Source of the DNA: Porticoccus sp002341315 | GTDB lineage: Bacteria; Pseudomonadota; Gammaproteobacteria; Pseudomonadales; Porticoccaceae | DNA length: 64,000 nt | Reading direction: 5' to 3' (one strand) | Assembly: GCF_047634355.1 (NCBI RefSeq) | Contig: NZ_JBLIAL010000012.1 | Shown here: positions 55,049 to 63,910 of the stretch, piece by piece | Numbering within the stretch: the stretch's first letter is position 1 | How the letters are laid out: every line of letters begins with the position of its first letter | The notes under the pieces: generated by a model | What the model saw: only the letters and a program-made list of their open reading frames with translations | The model's database searches: none | What the model was told of the DNA's origin: nothing | Program-made: the position numbers and the translations under genes

Positions 55049-56731
55049 GTGCTTACTACCCTGACAGTCAAACATTTCACGCTGGTGGAATCCCTCGAAG
55101 TGGATTTCGGCGTCGGCATGACGGCACTGACCGGCGAAACCGGCGCAGGCAAGTCCCTAGTGCTCGACGCCCTGGCAATGGCGCTGGGAGATCGCGCCGA
55201 TACAGACCGGATTCGCCAGGGCCAGGAACGCGCCGAGGTCTCGGCATTATTTGATCTGACAGAGATTGCAGCGGCCCGACAGTGGTTGATCGATAACGAC
55301 TTTGCCGAAAACGGTGACGAAGTATTATTGCGGAGGCTGCTGACCCGCGAAGGCCGATCCCGGGGCTACATCAATGGCCAGGCCGCCACCATGCAGCAGT
55401 TGCGTGAGCTTGGCGAGATGCTGATCGACATTCACAGCCAGCATGAACACCAATCCCTGTTGCGCAAGGAGACCCACCACAAAATACTGGACAACTTTGC
55501 CGGATGTTCGGAGCTGGCTGGCGAGTTGCGGCAGATTTATCAACAGTGGGCGACCACAACACAACTGCTGGATAAGCTGGAGAACGCCTCAGACGAACTG
55601 AATGCCAGACGGGAACTGCTCACATTTCAGTTATCGGAACTGGATGAGCTGTCCCTGGCAGAAGGTGAGCTGGAGCAGCTGGAACAACAGCAACAGCAAC
55701 TGGGAAATGCAGAGGCCATACTCAGGGACAGCGGGTCGCTGTTGCAGCTCTGCTGTGAAGCAGAAGACTTCAACTTGCAAGACAGCCTAGGCAAGGCCTT
55801 ACAGTTGCTGACCAACATGCCCGGCAAACCTGCCGAGCTGGTCGAGGCAGAAAATCTGCTGAACAGTGCGGCCATTGAAGTGGCGGAAGCCAGCCGTGAA
55901 ATCCAGCAACATCTGGACAAATTCGAACTGGACCCGGAGCGGCTGCTGCAACTGGAAACACGCTTGAGCGCCATCTATCAATTGGCGCGCAAACACCGCA
56001 TCGACCCACCAGCGCTAACGGCCAAACGTCTGGCGCTTCAGGAAGAACTGGACAATCTCGCCGGTGGCGAGGGCAGTATTGAAAAACTTCGACAACAGGC
56101 CGCCACCCTCTCCGACCAATACCTCGCGCTGGCAGAAAATCTCACGGCCCGCCGAACAGCTGCAGCAACTGAATTTTCTGCGCTGGTTGAACAGCAGTTT
56201 TCGGCACTTTCCATGGATGGCACACAATTCATACCTCAACTTACCCCGGTCAAATCGGGGCAATTAACAGCCAACGGCATGGAGACCATCGAATTTCTGA
56301 TCACCACCAATCCAGGTGAACCGCCAAGACCCCTCGCCAAAATTGCATCGGGTGGTGAGCTTTCACGAATCAGTTTGGCTATCCAGGTTATCGCTGCAAA
56401 CCATTCGGCAGTCCCCACCCTGGTTTTCGACGAGGTGGATGTGGGCATTGGTGGCGCCACCGCAGATGTGGTGGGCAAACTGCTGCGTCAACTCGGCGGG
56501 CAGGGACAGGTCATTTGTGTAACGCATCTGCCACAGGTTGCCGCCTGCGCTCACCACCACCTGCTGGTGACCAAAACCACCCACGAACATTCTGCCAATA
56601 GCAGTATCCAGTCACTTTCAGGTGCTGACCGCACCAATGAAATCGCACGCATGCTCGGCGGTGCCAGAACGACCGATACCAGCCTCAGTCATGCCAGGGA
56701 AATGCTACAATTGGGTGAACAAACCGCTTGA
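55049..56731 (+). CDS. recN: DNA repair protein RecN
   Basis: 560 residues of an SMC-like ATPase. Walker A is GETGAGKS (29-36), the signature is ASGGELSRISLA, and Walker B is VFDEVDVGIGG; a long coiled coil fills the middle. RecN helps hold sister chromatids during double-strand break repair. GTG start with a weak AGG upstream. It diverges from grpE. I found no LexA box in the gap. Confidence 0.96.
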   Translation: MLTTLTVKHFTLVESLEVDFGVGMTALTGETGAGKSLVLDALAMALGDRADTDRIRQGQERAEVSALFDLTEIAAARQWLIDNDFAENGDEVLLRRLLTREGRSRGYINGQAATMQQLRELGEMLIDIHSQHEHQSLLRKETHHKILDNFAGCSELAGELRQIYQQWATTTQLLDKLENASDELNARRELLTFQLSELDELSLAEGELEQLEQQQQQLGNAEAILRDSGSLLQLCCEAEDFNLQDSLGKALQLLTNMPGKPAELVEAENLLNSAAIEVAEASREIQQHLDKFELDPERLLQLETRLSAIYQLARKHRIDPPALTAKRLALQEELDNLAGGEGSIEKLRQQAATLSDQYLALAENLTARRTAAATEFSALVEQQFSALSMDGTQFIPQLTPVKSGQLTANGMETIEFLITTNPGEPPRPLAKIASGGELSRISLAIQVIAANHSAVPTLVFDEVDVGIGGATADVVGKLLRQLGGQGQVICVTHLPQVAACAHHHLLVTKTTHEHSANSSIQSLSGADRTNEIARMLGGARTTDTSLSHAREMLQLGEQTA

Positions 56732-56801
56732 TACAGATCAACAATTTCAAGTATTCAAACCGCTATGCTGGGCCCTTTCTCCATAATAAGAGGGTGTTAC
56801 C

Positions 56802-56906
56802 GTGCAGAGAGAAGATACAGAAACCCTGGCCAGAGTTGGGAAATTGGTACTAATAGGCGTTGGCATCATGCTATTGCTCATTGCCGCCGCCTCGATGATC
56901 GGCTAA
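56802..56906 (+). CDS. 34-residue membrane protein, unknown
   Basis: A short frame from a GTG with GAGGGTG nine bases before it: an N-terminal charged part (MQREDTETLARVGK) and one hydrophobic helix (LVLIGVGIMLLLIAAASM). It lies between recN and the next unknown gene. It is not a family I recognise and could be a real small membrane protein. Confidence 0.5.
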   Translation: MQREDTETLARVGKLVLIGVGIMLLLIAAASMIG

Positions 56907-57072
56907 CCCGATTGATGAGCTCGCAAAACATTCAAGTGTCAAGCTGGCCGTTCCAACGTATCGCCACATGTACTAGGCACGTGTAATTCCTTTTGAGGTA
57001 GACCCGTGGATTGTCGACCGCAGACCTCTACTATACTGATATTTCCGCAAAGAAACCCGGAAGGAGCCAGTT

Positions 57073-57450
57073 ATGATCCACCAGTTTTTATCAGCGAGCT
57101 TTAACCTGAGCATGTTGCCGGCCAGACTGGCCATACGAAACACCAAAGCCTCTTTTCAGGCAATGTGCGACCTCCCCGGAACAGTGAAACAATATGCTGG
57201 CGGCCTACACCGGTCCTGCGGAGACAGCCAACAGTTTATCGACCAGCTAATGCAACGCATTGATTCGGAAATTGGCGGCGACCCCGCCAACCTGAGCAAT
57301 CACGAGCGCGAGATGATTACCGCCCGAGAACTGGCCATGGCAGAACAGCACTTCGGCCACGCCATGTTTAATATGCTTAAGGCATACCGGGTATTGTCTG
57401 CCAAACCTTCGCGGGTGATCGAACACGGACGCGCAGAGCGGATCGATTAA
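57073..57450 (+). CDS. hypothetical protein, 125 residues
   Basis: A strong GGAAGGAG site precedes the ATG. The chain has no signal peptide and looks mostly helical (SQQFIDQLMQRIDSE, then MITARELAMAEQHFGHAMFNML). I do not recognise the family. Its stop overlaps the stop of the convergent gene at 57447-58232. Confidence 0.65.
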   Translation: MIHQFLSASFNLSMLPARLAIRNTKASFQAMCDLPGTVKQYAGGLHRSCGDSQQFIDQLMQRIDSEIGGDPANLSNHEREMITARELAMAEQHFGHAMFNMLKAYRVLSAKPSRVIEHGRAERID

Positions 57451-58232
57451 TCCTGTCGGCGAAACAGATAATTCTTTCTGCCGTTATTGCACACCACCAG
57501 TTGCCGCCCGACCTGATCACAATGCTCCAACTGCAGCGCCAGTGAGTCTGACTGTGGCTCGTTAACAGCCAGACGCTGCTTATCCTTCTTCAGAAAACCA
57601 AACATCGTTTCAAAGCGCTGGGCGAAATCCACCCCTCTGGCCATCACATCGTCAAACAGATAAACAAATTTCGCATAGGAGAACGTCGACCCGCCAAGGC
57701 CGATTTCCATCATCTTCTCCAAATATTGCCGATAGGCCGCCGCCAGGTAATCAGCCCGGGTCGCCCGATCATCCAATGCGCCGCGAAATGCCGGTATGCG
57801 CATTTTATTCGATGGTTTGAGCACGCCTCCCGCCAGCCGGCTATTGGCCAGATTGCTCACCAGCACATAGCGAACTCCCTCGCAAATCAACCACTGATGA
57901 TCGAGTTGGCAGCCATCCAGTCCGTTGTCGGTCTCGAGGGGCTCTGCTGCCGCAACGCTCGCCGGCACAGGCAGTCGGGTATCGGCTGGCACGGCAACGT
58001 CAATACCGGCTCTGGCGGCAGGTCGCCTGAGCAACAGGGCCTGAATTTTGTCGTTGTTGCGCCGAAAGTCCAGCAATGACGGCAGATCAGCCCCCTGACC
58101 CGCAGCCTGCACTTCACAGTAGAGTTGCTCGTAATAGGTTTCAGCCAGCAACCAACAAGACCGGTCTGCTACTGCAGAAACCGGGGACAAGAGCAGTAAA
58201 TAGCCTGTTGTTAATCTCAACCATTTCCACAT
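57447..58232 (-). CDS. hypothetical exported protein, 261 residues
   Basis: The ATG at 58232 gives a signal peptide (MWKWLRLTTGYLLLLSPVSAVA). The mature part has several cysteines (C26, C39 and others, including late CDQV and CNNG), suggesting periplasmic disulphides. There are no recognised domains. An in-frame start at 58307 would add 25 residues but lacks signal-like character. Confidence 0.65.
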   Translation of the reverse strand: MWKWLRLTTGYLLLLSPVSAVADRSCWLLAETYYEQLYCEVQAAGQGADLPSLLDFRRNNDKIQALLLRRPAARAGIDVAVPADTRLPVPASVAAAEPLETDNGLDGCQLDHQWLICEGVRYVLVSNLANSRLAGGVLKPSNKMRIPAFRGALDDRATRADYLAAAYRQYLEKMMEIGLGGSTFSYAKFVYLFDDVMARGVDFAQRFETMFGFLKKDKQRLAVNEPQSDSLALQLEHCDQVGRQLVVCNNGRKNYLFRRQD

Positions 58233-58379
58233 GTACGCACCGCTTTTACAGGGTCTGGAACACAGCCATATGACCCACAAATGATTAGATAGCCCTCGCG
58301 CCCGCATATTTACGCAACCGCCGTAACCTTTTAGACTGATTATCTTTTGAACAGGGAAGGCGAACGCAACTCGCCAGTT

Positions 58380-59597
58380 ATGTCACAAATTATTATTCGC
58401 CTGCTCGCCCCGATGTTCTGCCTGTTGCTGGCAGCCTTCACCTATTGGCAATATCCGGCACTGAACGGCGATCAACAGGCTCTGCTGGAGCAGCTGCCTT
58501 TTATCGTCTGCGGGCTTGCCGCTTTCATGGCCCTACTGGCAAACCAATCCAAAAATCTGGGTACGGCCATGACAATGCTGATCAGCTACTGGCTGATTCG
58601 GCATTTCCTGCAGGCACCATTGAATGCCGAGCCGGCCAACCAGATCTTCAGCCTCATCTCACTTTGCCTGCCACTGATACTGGGTGTGTTCATCGTCCTC
58701 CCCGACACCGGCTGGCGACACCCGGCTTTTCTGGTATTGACGGCCTTCATCTCAATCTTTGCACTGATCATCATCAGTCTGTTTCAGTGGCAACCCCTCT
58801 GGTTTTCCCACCTCCTGCCCGGCATCAACGAAAGTACTTTTTTCGGCCTGAAGATATCCGCTACAGCGGGATTACTATTTCTGCTGGTTTACACTTTCAG
58901 CATCATCCTGCCATTGCTTCGCCGGGAGTATCTGGACAGCAGTCTACCGGGCTGCGTGTTCTTCAGTTTTATCACCGTGGGATGGTTTCAGTTACCGCAT
59001 ATTTCCTCAATCATGTTTTCTGCCGCCGGGCTACTGTTGATTATCAACCAGACCCAGGCACTGCTCAACATGGTGTACCGGGACGAACTGACCCAGATCC
59101 CCAACCGGCGGGCACTGCTCCGTGATGTGCGCACCATGGGGAACCACTATGCGTTGGCGATGGTGGATGTGGACCATTTCAAGCCCATCAACGATGAATA
59201 CGGTCACGACCTGGGCGACCAGGTACTTCGCGCCATTGCCGCGCAACTGCGCCGGGTCAGTGGTGGCGGACGCGCCTACCGCTTTGGAGGAGAGGAGTTT
59301 TGCCTGCTGTTTCGTGGCAAAACACGGGAGCAGGTCGTCGATCACCTGGAACAACTGCGCAAGAATATTGCAAATTACGACATGGCCACCCGGGACAACA
59401 AAAATCGACCGCGCTATCAGTCCAGTGGCGAAAAGAAACGTGGCGCTTCACGACGCCGCGGCAATATCCGGGTGACCGTCAGTATAGGTGTTGCCGATGC
59501 ACAGGACGCCCTGCATTTTGATGGCGTCATGAAAGCCGCCGACAGCGCCATGTATCGCGCCAAAGAAGCCGGCAGAAATCAGACCAAAATCGCGTAA
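58380..59597 (+). CDS. membrane-bound diguanylate cyclase
   Basis: About 405 residues: six or so membrane helices in the first 220, then a GGDEF domain (DELTQIPNRRAL to the end). The active motif is GGEEF (YRFGGEEFCLLF), with metal ligands in VDVDHFKPINDEYGH. It makes cyclic di-GMP. The product-inhibition site RxxD is absent where it normally stands (GGGR before YRFGGEEF). The start at 58380 is the ATG; a TTG at 58347 is possible. Confidence 0.85.
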   Translation: MSQIIIRLLAPMFCLLLAAFTYWQYPALNGDQQALLEQLPFIVCGLAAFMALLANQSKNLGTAMTMLISYWLIRHFLQAPLNAEPANQIFSLISLCLPLILGVFIVLPDTGWRHPAFLVLTAFISIFALIIISLFQWQPLWFSHLLPGINESTFFGLKISATAGLLFLLVYTFSIILPLLRREYLDSSLPGCVFFSFITVGWFQLPHISSIMFSAAGLLLIINQTQALLNMVYRDELTQIPNRRALLRDVRTMGNHYALAMVDVDHFKPINDEYGHDLGDQVLRAIAAQLRRVSGGGRAYRFGGEEFCLLFRGKTREQVVDHLEQLRKNIANYDMATRDNKNRPRYQSSGEKKRGASRRRGNIRVTVSIGVADAQDALHFDGVMKAADSAMYRAKEAGRNQTKIA

Positions 59598-59608
59598 TCA
59601 ACCCTCAA

Positions 59609-60019
59609 TTATTTTTTAGCCTTTTTTACGTAGAGCACCAGATTGTGGCCCACCAGCTCAAAACCGTGCTTGGTTGCAATCGCTTTCTGCAACGCTTCAA
59701 TTTCACTGCTTTGAAATTCAATCACATCGCCACTATCCACATTCACCATATGATCGTGATGAATGCCCCGATCAATTTCATAAACTGCCGGACCGCTGTC
59801 AAAATTATGGCGTGTAATCAGGCCGGCACTCTCGAACTGGGTCAGCACACGATATACCGTGGCAATACTGACATCGTCACCGGCTTCGAGTAATTTGCGG
59901 TACACATCCTCGGCACTCATGTGACTTTCATTGATTTCCTCAAGAATCTGCAGGATCTTAAGACGGGGTACGGTGACCTTGAGCCCCGCCTTCCGTAAGT
60001 CCCGGTTTTCATCCTTCAT
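59609..60019 (-). CDS. fur: ferric uptake regulator Fur
   Basis: 136 residues with a winged helix (LKVTVPRLKILQIL, SIATVYRVLTQFESAGL) and the metal-binding HHDHM segment. Fur represses iron-uptake genes when loaded with Fe(II). The protein has no cysteine; the CxxC zinc site of E. coli Fur is replaced by NVDSG. It diverges from bamE, as in Pseudomonas. Confidence 0.95.
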   Translation of the reverse strand: MKDENRDLRKAGLKVTVPRLKILQILEEINESHMSAEDVYRKLLEAGDDVSIATVYRVLTQFESAGLITRHNFDSGPAVYEIDRGIHHDHMVNVDSGDVIEFQSSEIEALQKAIATKHGFELVGHNLVLYVKKAKK

Positions 60020-60092
60020 TCTGCTACCGCCTCTTTAATACACTCAATTGATTCTGTATTATCGCCGTTCACTGAAAACTCTGGAACCCCCA

Positions 60093-60476
60093 ATGCATCT
60101 TACTGCAAGAATTACCTGCTGCCTGGCAATGACCGCGTTACTCGCCGGCTGCTCAGGTGTCTCAATGCCAGATTTCAGTATGCCCAAACTGCCCAATGTG
60201 CATAAGTTCGATATCCAACAGGGCAATGTTATCACCCAGGACATGATTGACCAGCTTCGTCCGGGCATGACCAAGTCCCAGGTGCGCTTTGTGATGGGGA
60301 CACCCCTGATTTCGGACACCTTCAATGAAGACCGCTGGGACTATTACTACAGCCTGTCCCCCAGCAACGGCGAAGAAGTCAGGGAACGGATGGCCATTTT
60401 CTTTGAAAACGACCAACTGGTGGGCTTCAGAGGTGACTTTATTCCCACTGCGGTGAATATCGAAAGTACCGAGTAA
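60093..60476 (+). CDS. bamE: outer-membrane assembly lipoprotein BamE
   Basis: 127 residues: signal peptide with lipobox LLAGC, then the BamE core (FDIQQGNVITQDMIDQLRPGM, TKSQVRFVMGTPLISD, NEDRWDYYYS). BamE is a lipoprotein of the BAM complex. The ATG at 60093 gives a normal signal peptide; the ATG at 60048 does not. It diverges from fur and converges with ratB. Confidence 0.95.
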   Translation: MHLTARITCCLAMTALLAGCSGVSMPDFSMPKLPNVHKFDIQQGNVITQDMIDQLRPGMTKSQVRFVMGTPLISDTFNEDRWDYYYSLSPSNGEEVRERMAIFFENDQLVGFRGDFIPTAVNIESTE

Positions 60477-60797
60477 TCAATTACTCTGCCCGGCCTTCGC
60501 CGCACGCCGTTTGCGAATCTCTTTGGGATCCACGGTCAGAGGCCGATAAATTTCCACCCGATCACCCGCTTCCAACACATAGGTCTTTGGCGGATTGAGG
60601 CCCTTGGTACCCAGGGCCTGCCCGAAGATACCCATTTTTACATTTTCCAGATCAATCTCGGGGAACTGCTGCACAATTCCGGACTGTCGAACCGCCTCAT
60701 ACGCAGTGGTTCCGGGTGCAACCTTGAGCGCCAGCAGTTGCTGACGATGAGGCAACGCATAGGCCACCTCTACGGTAATCAACTCAATATCTTTCAC
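60477..60797 (-). CDS. ratB: RnfH/RatB family protein
   Basis: 106 residues with a ubiquitin-like fold: ELITVEVAYALPHRQQLL, GTTAYEAVRQSGI, then LEAGDRVEIYRPLTVDPKEIRKRRA. Function uncertain; it accompanies RatA. The GTG start overlaps the ratA stop by four bases (GTGA). Confidence 0.93.
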   Translation of the reverse strand: MKDIELITVEVAYALPHRQQLLALKVAPGTTAYEAVRQSGIVQQFPEIDLENVKMGIFGQALGTKGLNPPKTYVLEAGDRVEIYRPLTVDPKEIRKRRAAKAGQSN

Positions 60798-61231
60798 GGA
60801 CCGTAGACCTCCTGAGCACGCCTTGCCAACGAATCCACCAGATTGTTCGCCACAGAAGTAAACAGGCTGGTGGAGGCAAGCCCTACCGACAAACTGTTAA
60901 ATTCAAATTCCAGGTCGAGCACCACCTTGCAGGCATTTGCCGTCAATGGTTTGAAGTGCCACTCACCGGACAACTTTTTAAAAGGCCCCTGCTCAAGGCT
61001 CATGGTAATCTGCTCGGGTTTTTTCAGGGTATTTCGAGTGGTAAAACTGTAACCGATGCCCCCTTTTTTCAAGTCTAGTCTGGCCACCATACCGTCCTCT
61101 GACTGCTCTAATATATCGGCTCCGACACAGCCTTCCATATAGCGTGGGTAACTGTTCACATCGTTGACCAGATCATACATTTGCTCAGCGGAGAACATCA
61201 CCAGCGCACTGCGTTTTATGGTTGTCAGCAT
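60794..61231 (-). CDS. ratA: RatA/COQ10-like START-domain protein
   Basis: 145 residues of a helix-grip fold: RSALVMFSAEQMYDLVNDVNSYP at the start and LEFEFNSLSVGLASTSLFTSVANNLVDSL at the end. E. coli RatA was described as blocking 70S assembly; eukaryotic relatives bind coenzyme Q. Its ATG shares one base with the stop of the upstream transporter, so they are coupled. Confidence 0.93.
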   Translation of the reverse strand: MLTTIKRSALVMFSAEQMYDLVNDVNSYPRYMEGCVGADILEQSEDGMVARLDLKKGGIGYSFTTRNTLKKPEQITMSLEQGPFKKLSGEWHFKPLTANACKVVLDLEFEFNSLSVGLASTSLFTSVANNLVDSLARRAQEVYGP

Positions 61232-62640
61232 CAGGAAAATGTCTTGTAGAGGCCCATCACAAAAATGATGCCCACGGCTATAGGCGATACATATCGCAAT
61301 ATCCAGTACCAGCTCGCAAAGACCCGACCTGACTCATCGGCGAGTTCACCCCGCACGGTCTCCGGCCGCATCATCCAGCCCACAAACAAGGCGATAAACA
61401 AACCGGTGAGTGGCAGCATGACACTGGAGGTCAGAAAATCCATAAACTCAAAGAAATTAAACCCGGCAACCTGCTTTTCTGCCCAGATATTAAAGGATAA
61501 AACACTCCCCAGCCCAACAACCCAGGCAATACCTCCGAGCAGCAGGTTCGCGGTAATACGGGTAAATTTTTTCGACTCGATGAGATAGGCAACGGCGGGT
61601 TCGATCAGCGAGATCGCCGAGCTCCAGGCAGCCAACGTCACCAGCACAAAGAACAGGCTGCCAAATAACAATCCACCCGTCATATTGCCAAACGCGATCG
61701 GCAGACTGACGAACAGCAACCCCGGGCCCGCCCCGGGTGCAATCGACGGGTTTGCAAACACAATGGGAAATATGGCCAACCCGGCAACCAGCGCCACCAC
61801 TGTATCCAGAAAGCCAACGGCAAGCACCGTGCGGCCAATCCGGGCATGCTCAGGCATGTAGGCACCGTAAGCCATAATGGCACCCATCCCCAGGCTGAGG
61901 GTAAAAAATGCATGTCCCATGGCTTCCAGAACCCCCGCCCAGGTCAATGCCTCATAGTTAAAGCTGAACAGAAAACTGAAAGCCTGGGCAAAATCCCCAC
62001 GCTGAATACCAAACACCAACAGAATCAACAGCAGCACGAACAGCACCGGCATCAATACCCTCACCGCAACACCGAGCCCACGGGTTACGCCGCCAATCAC
62101 CACCAAAAGGGTCAGAATCATGAAGACTGTCTGCCACAGAATCAGCGCTTCCGGGTCGGACAACAGATCTGCAAAAATAATGGCAACCTGATCGGCACTG
62201 GCGCCCTGGAAAGCACCACTGGCCATCTTCCCAATGTAATTGAGCGCCCACCCGGCAATCACCGCATAATAGGAAAGAATCATCAGCCCGGCCGTGACAC
62301 CCAGCCACCCTATCGCGTGCCAGTGCCGTTCCAGACCCGCCTCTGTGGTCAGGCGACGCATCGTATTGATCGGACTCTGTCGGCCCCGCCGACCCAGCAT
62401 GACCTCCGCCACCATGACGGGGATTCCTACCAGTAAAATACACAGCAGATACACCAGCACAAAAGCACCGCCGCCATTTTCACCGGCAATATAGGGAAAC
62501 TTCCAGATATTCCCCAGGCCCACCGCCGAACCGGTTGCCGCCAGCACAAAGGTCCAGCGACTGGACCAGACAGGATGCCCCCCGGGAACTGATCCAGACC
62601 CATCAACCTCTGCCGGGGATTGCTGCTGTTGTTCCGCCAT
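61231..62640 (-). CDS. sodium-dependent transporter, NSS (SNF) family
   Basis: 469 residues with about 12 membrane helices and the family N-terminus WTFVLAATGSAVGLGNIWKFPY, which forms the substrate/sodium site. Bacterial members of this family import amino acids with sodium. The ATG at 62640 has AAGGG eight bases before it. It sits between smpB and ratA, which are usually neighbours, and overlaps the ratA start. Confidence 0.9.
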   Translation of the reverse strand: MAEQQQQSPAEVDGSGSVPGGHPVWSSRWTFVLAATGSAVGLGNIWKFPYIAGENGGGAFVLVYLLCILLVGIPVMVAEVMLGRRGRQSPINTMRRLTTEAGLERHWHAIGWLGVTAGLMILSYYAVIAGWALNYIGKMASGAFQGASADQVAIIFADLLSDPEALILWQTVFMILTLLVVIGGVTRGLGVAVRVLMPVLFVLLLILLVFGIQRGDFAQAFSFLFSFNYEALTWAGVLEAMGHAFFTLSLGMGAIMAYGAYMPEHARIGRTVLAVGFLDTVVALVAGLAIFPIVFANPSIAPGAGPGLLFVSLPIAFGNMTGGLLFGSLFFVLVTLAAWSSAISLIEPAVAYLIESKKFTRITANLLLGGIAWVVGLGSVLSFNIWAEKQVAGFNFFEFMDFLTSSVMLPLTGLFIALFVGWMMRPETVRGELADESGRVFASWYWILRYVSPIAVGIIFVMGLYKTFS

Positions 62641-62766
62641 CGGCGATACCCTTGTCAAAACTGACCGGATTGTACCGGCAATCCACGATATACAAAACCA
62701 GGGCAATCACGCATAACGCCACAAAACCATAGGCGCACCCCAACGCAATCCTTATAATGCCGACCC

Positions 62767-63246
62767 ATGGCTAACAAATCCCAACACCCTCAAAAAAACC
62801 CCACCATTGCACTCAACAAGCGGGCCCGTCACGAATACCAGCTCGAGGAAAAATTCGAAGCGGGTCTCGTTCTGCAGGGCTGGGAAGTAAAAAGCCTGCG
62901 AGCCGGCAAAGCCCAGCTCACCGACAGCTATGTATTACTGAAAGACGGCGAGGCTTATCTGATCGGTTCACACATCACCCCATTGGGAACCGTGTCCACC
63001 CACTACGTCACTGACCCCGGCCGCACCCGCAAGCTGCTGCTCAATCAGCGTGAACTCGGTAAATTGTTCAACGGTGTCAATCAGAAGGGCTACACCTGTG
63101 TAGCCACTGCACTGTATTGGAAAAACCACCTGGTGAAGTGTGAAATCGCTCTCGCCAAGGGCAAAAAAGAACACGATAAACGCGAAACTGAAAAAAATCG
63201 TGATTGGGCACGGCAGAAACAACGCCTGGTCCGCCGCGCCCGGTGA
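62767..63246 (+). CDS. smpB: SsrA-binding protein SmpB
   Basis: 159 residues: an OB-like barrel (LNKRARHEYQLEEKFEAGLVLQGWEVKSLR) and a basic C-terminal tail (DKRETEKNRDWARQKQRLVRRAR) that enters the decoding centre. SmpB brings tmRNA to stalled ribosomes. The tmRNA gene follows 120 bases downstream in the same direction. Confidence 0.97.
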   Translation: MANKSQHPQKNPTIALNKRARHEYQLEEKFEAGLVLQGWEVKSLRAGKAQLTDSYVLLKDGEAYLIGSHITPLGTVSTHYVTDPGRTRKLLLNQRELGKLFNGVNQKGYTCVATALYWKNHLVKCEIALAKGKKEHDKRETEKNRDWARQKQRLVRRAR

Positions 63247-63366
63247 TCAATTAACACCCTGTCAGTGAACTTCATCGACAGAATAAGTCTAATGAACCAA
63301 TGGTCTCTGTGGTAACATCTCCATGGAGACAATGTTTTTTAACAGAAACACTCAACAGCAGTTTCA

Positions 63367-63744
63367 GGGGGCGATTTGGATTCGACGCCGGTTACAAAAC
63401 CCTGGGTGCATGCCGAGATGGCGACCAATCTCGTAAATCCAAAGTCGCAAATTATAGTTGCCAACGACGACAACTACGCACTCGCCGCTTAATACCCGGT
63501 AGGGTGCCATCTGACCGGAGCCGTGCTTGTGCGTCCGGAGCCTTTCGGGGCTATCAGGTGTCATATCTCACATGATCGCGATGAAGCTCGTCCGGGGTGG
63601 ATTCGTTAAAAACTCACCGGAATCGCGGTTTGCGCGCCCTGTCTGTCGGGTTGCAACCCGCTAAATTTAATAGACTGCACTAAGCATGTAGATCCCTCGG
63701 CAGAGGACTGACGGACGCGGGTTCAATTCCCGCCGCCTCCACCA
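63367..63744 (+). ncRNA. ssrA: transfer-messenger RNA (ssrA)
   Basis: 378 bases. The acceptor GGGGGCG at the 5' end pairs with CGCCTCC before ACCA and includes a G3-U70 pair for alanylation. The T-arm-like part is GGGTTCAATTCCC. The tag frame at 63460-63492 reads ANDDNYALAA followed by TAA, with a GCC resume codon. It rescues stalled ribosomes together with SmpB. Its 3' end is a likely insertion site, since an integrase gene follows. Confidence 0.97.
63718..63744 (+). other. probable attachment site in the ssrA 3' end
   Basis: Integrative elements often use the 3' end of tmRNA genes. The last part of ssrA, including GGGTTCAATTCCC and the CCA end, is intact and an integrase starts 167 bases later. 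The exact core cannot be set because the other end of the element lies outside the window. Confidence 0.5.
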
Positions 63745-63782
63745 ATTCAAGGTTTTACACCTTACCAAGAAGACCGAAAAAG

Positions 63783-63813
63783 CCTGTAATTTTAACGAAT
63801 TACGGGTTTTTTT
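63783..63813 (+). terminator. terminator downstream of ssrA
   Basis: CCTGTAATT (63783-63791) pairs with AATTACGGG (63798-63806), one G-U, loop of six, followed by seven T. It ends ssrA transcription 40 bases past the CCA and may belong to the integrated element. Confidence 0.88.
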
Positions 63814-63856
63814 ACGCCTATAGCATCCTAACAAACCCTATCTAATCCAGTTTTTT

Positions 63857-63908
63857 TAGTAGTACCCATTGTAGTACCATCAATTTATCAACCAAAGCGG
63901 TACTACTA
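63857..63908. repeat. inverted and direct repeats before the integrase
   Basis: TAGTAGTACC at 63857-63866 is the exact reverse complement of GGTACTACTA at 63899-63908. A third half, GTAGTACC, lies at 63871-63878. The right copy ends two bases before the integrase ATG, over its likely ribosome site, so a protein bound here could also control the gene. Confidence 0.6.
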
Positions 63909-63910
63909 AA

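Noticed and set aside
63319..63340. A terminator between smpB and ssrA
   Set aside because: TCTCCATGGAGA is palindromic but leaves only a four-base stem with a four-base loop, so it is too weak to call.
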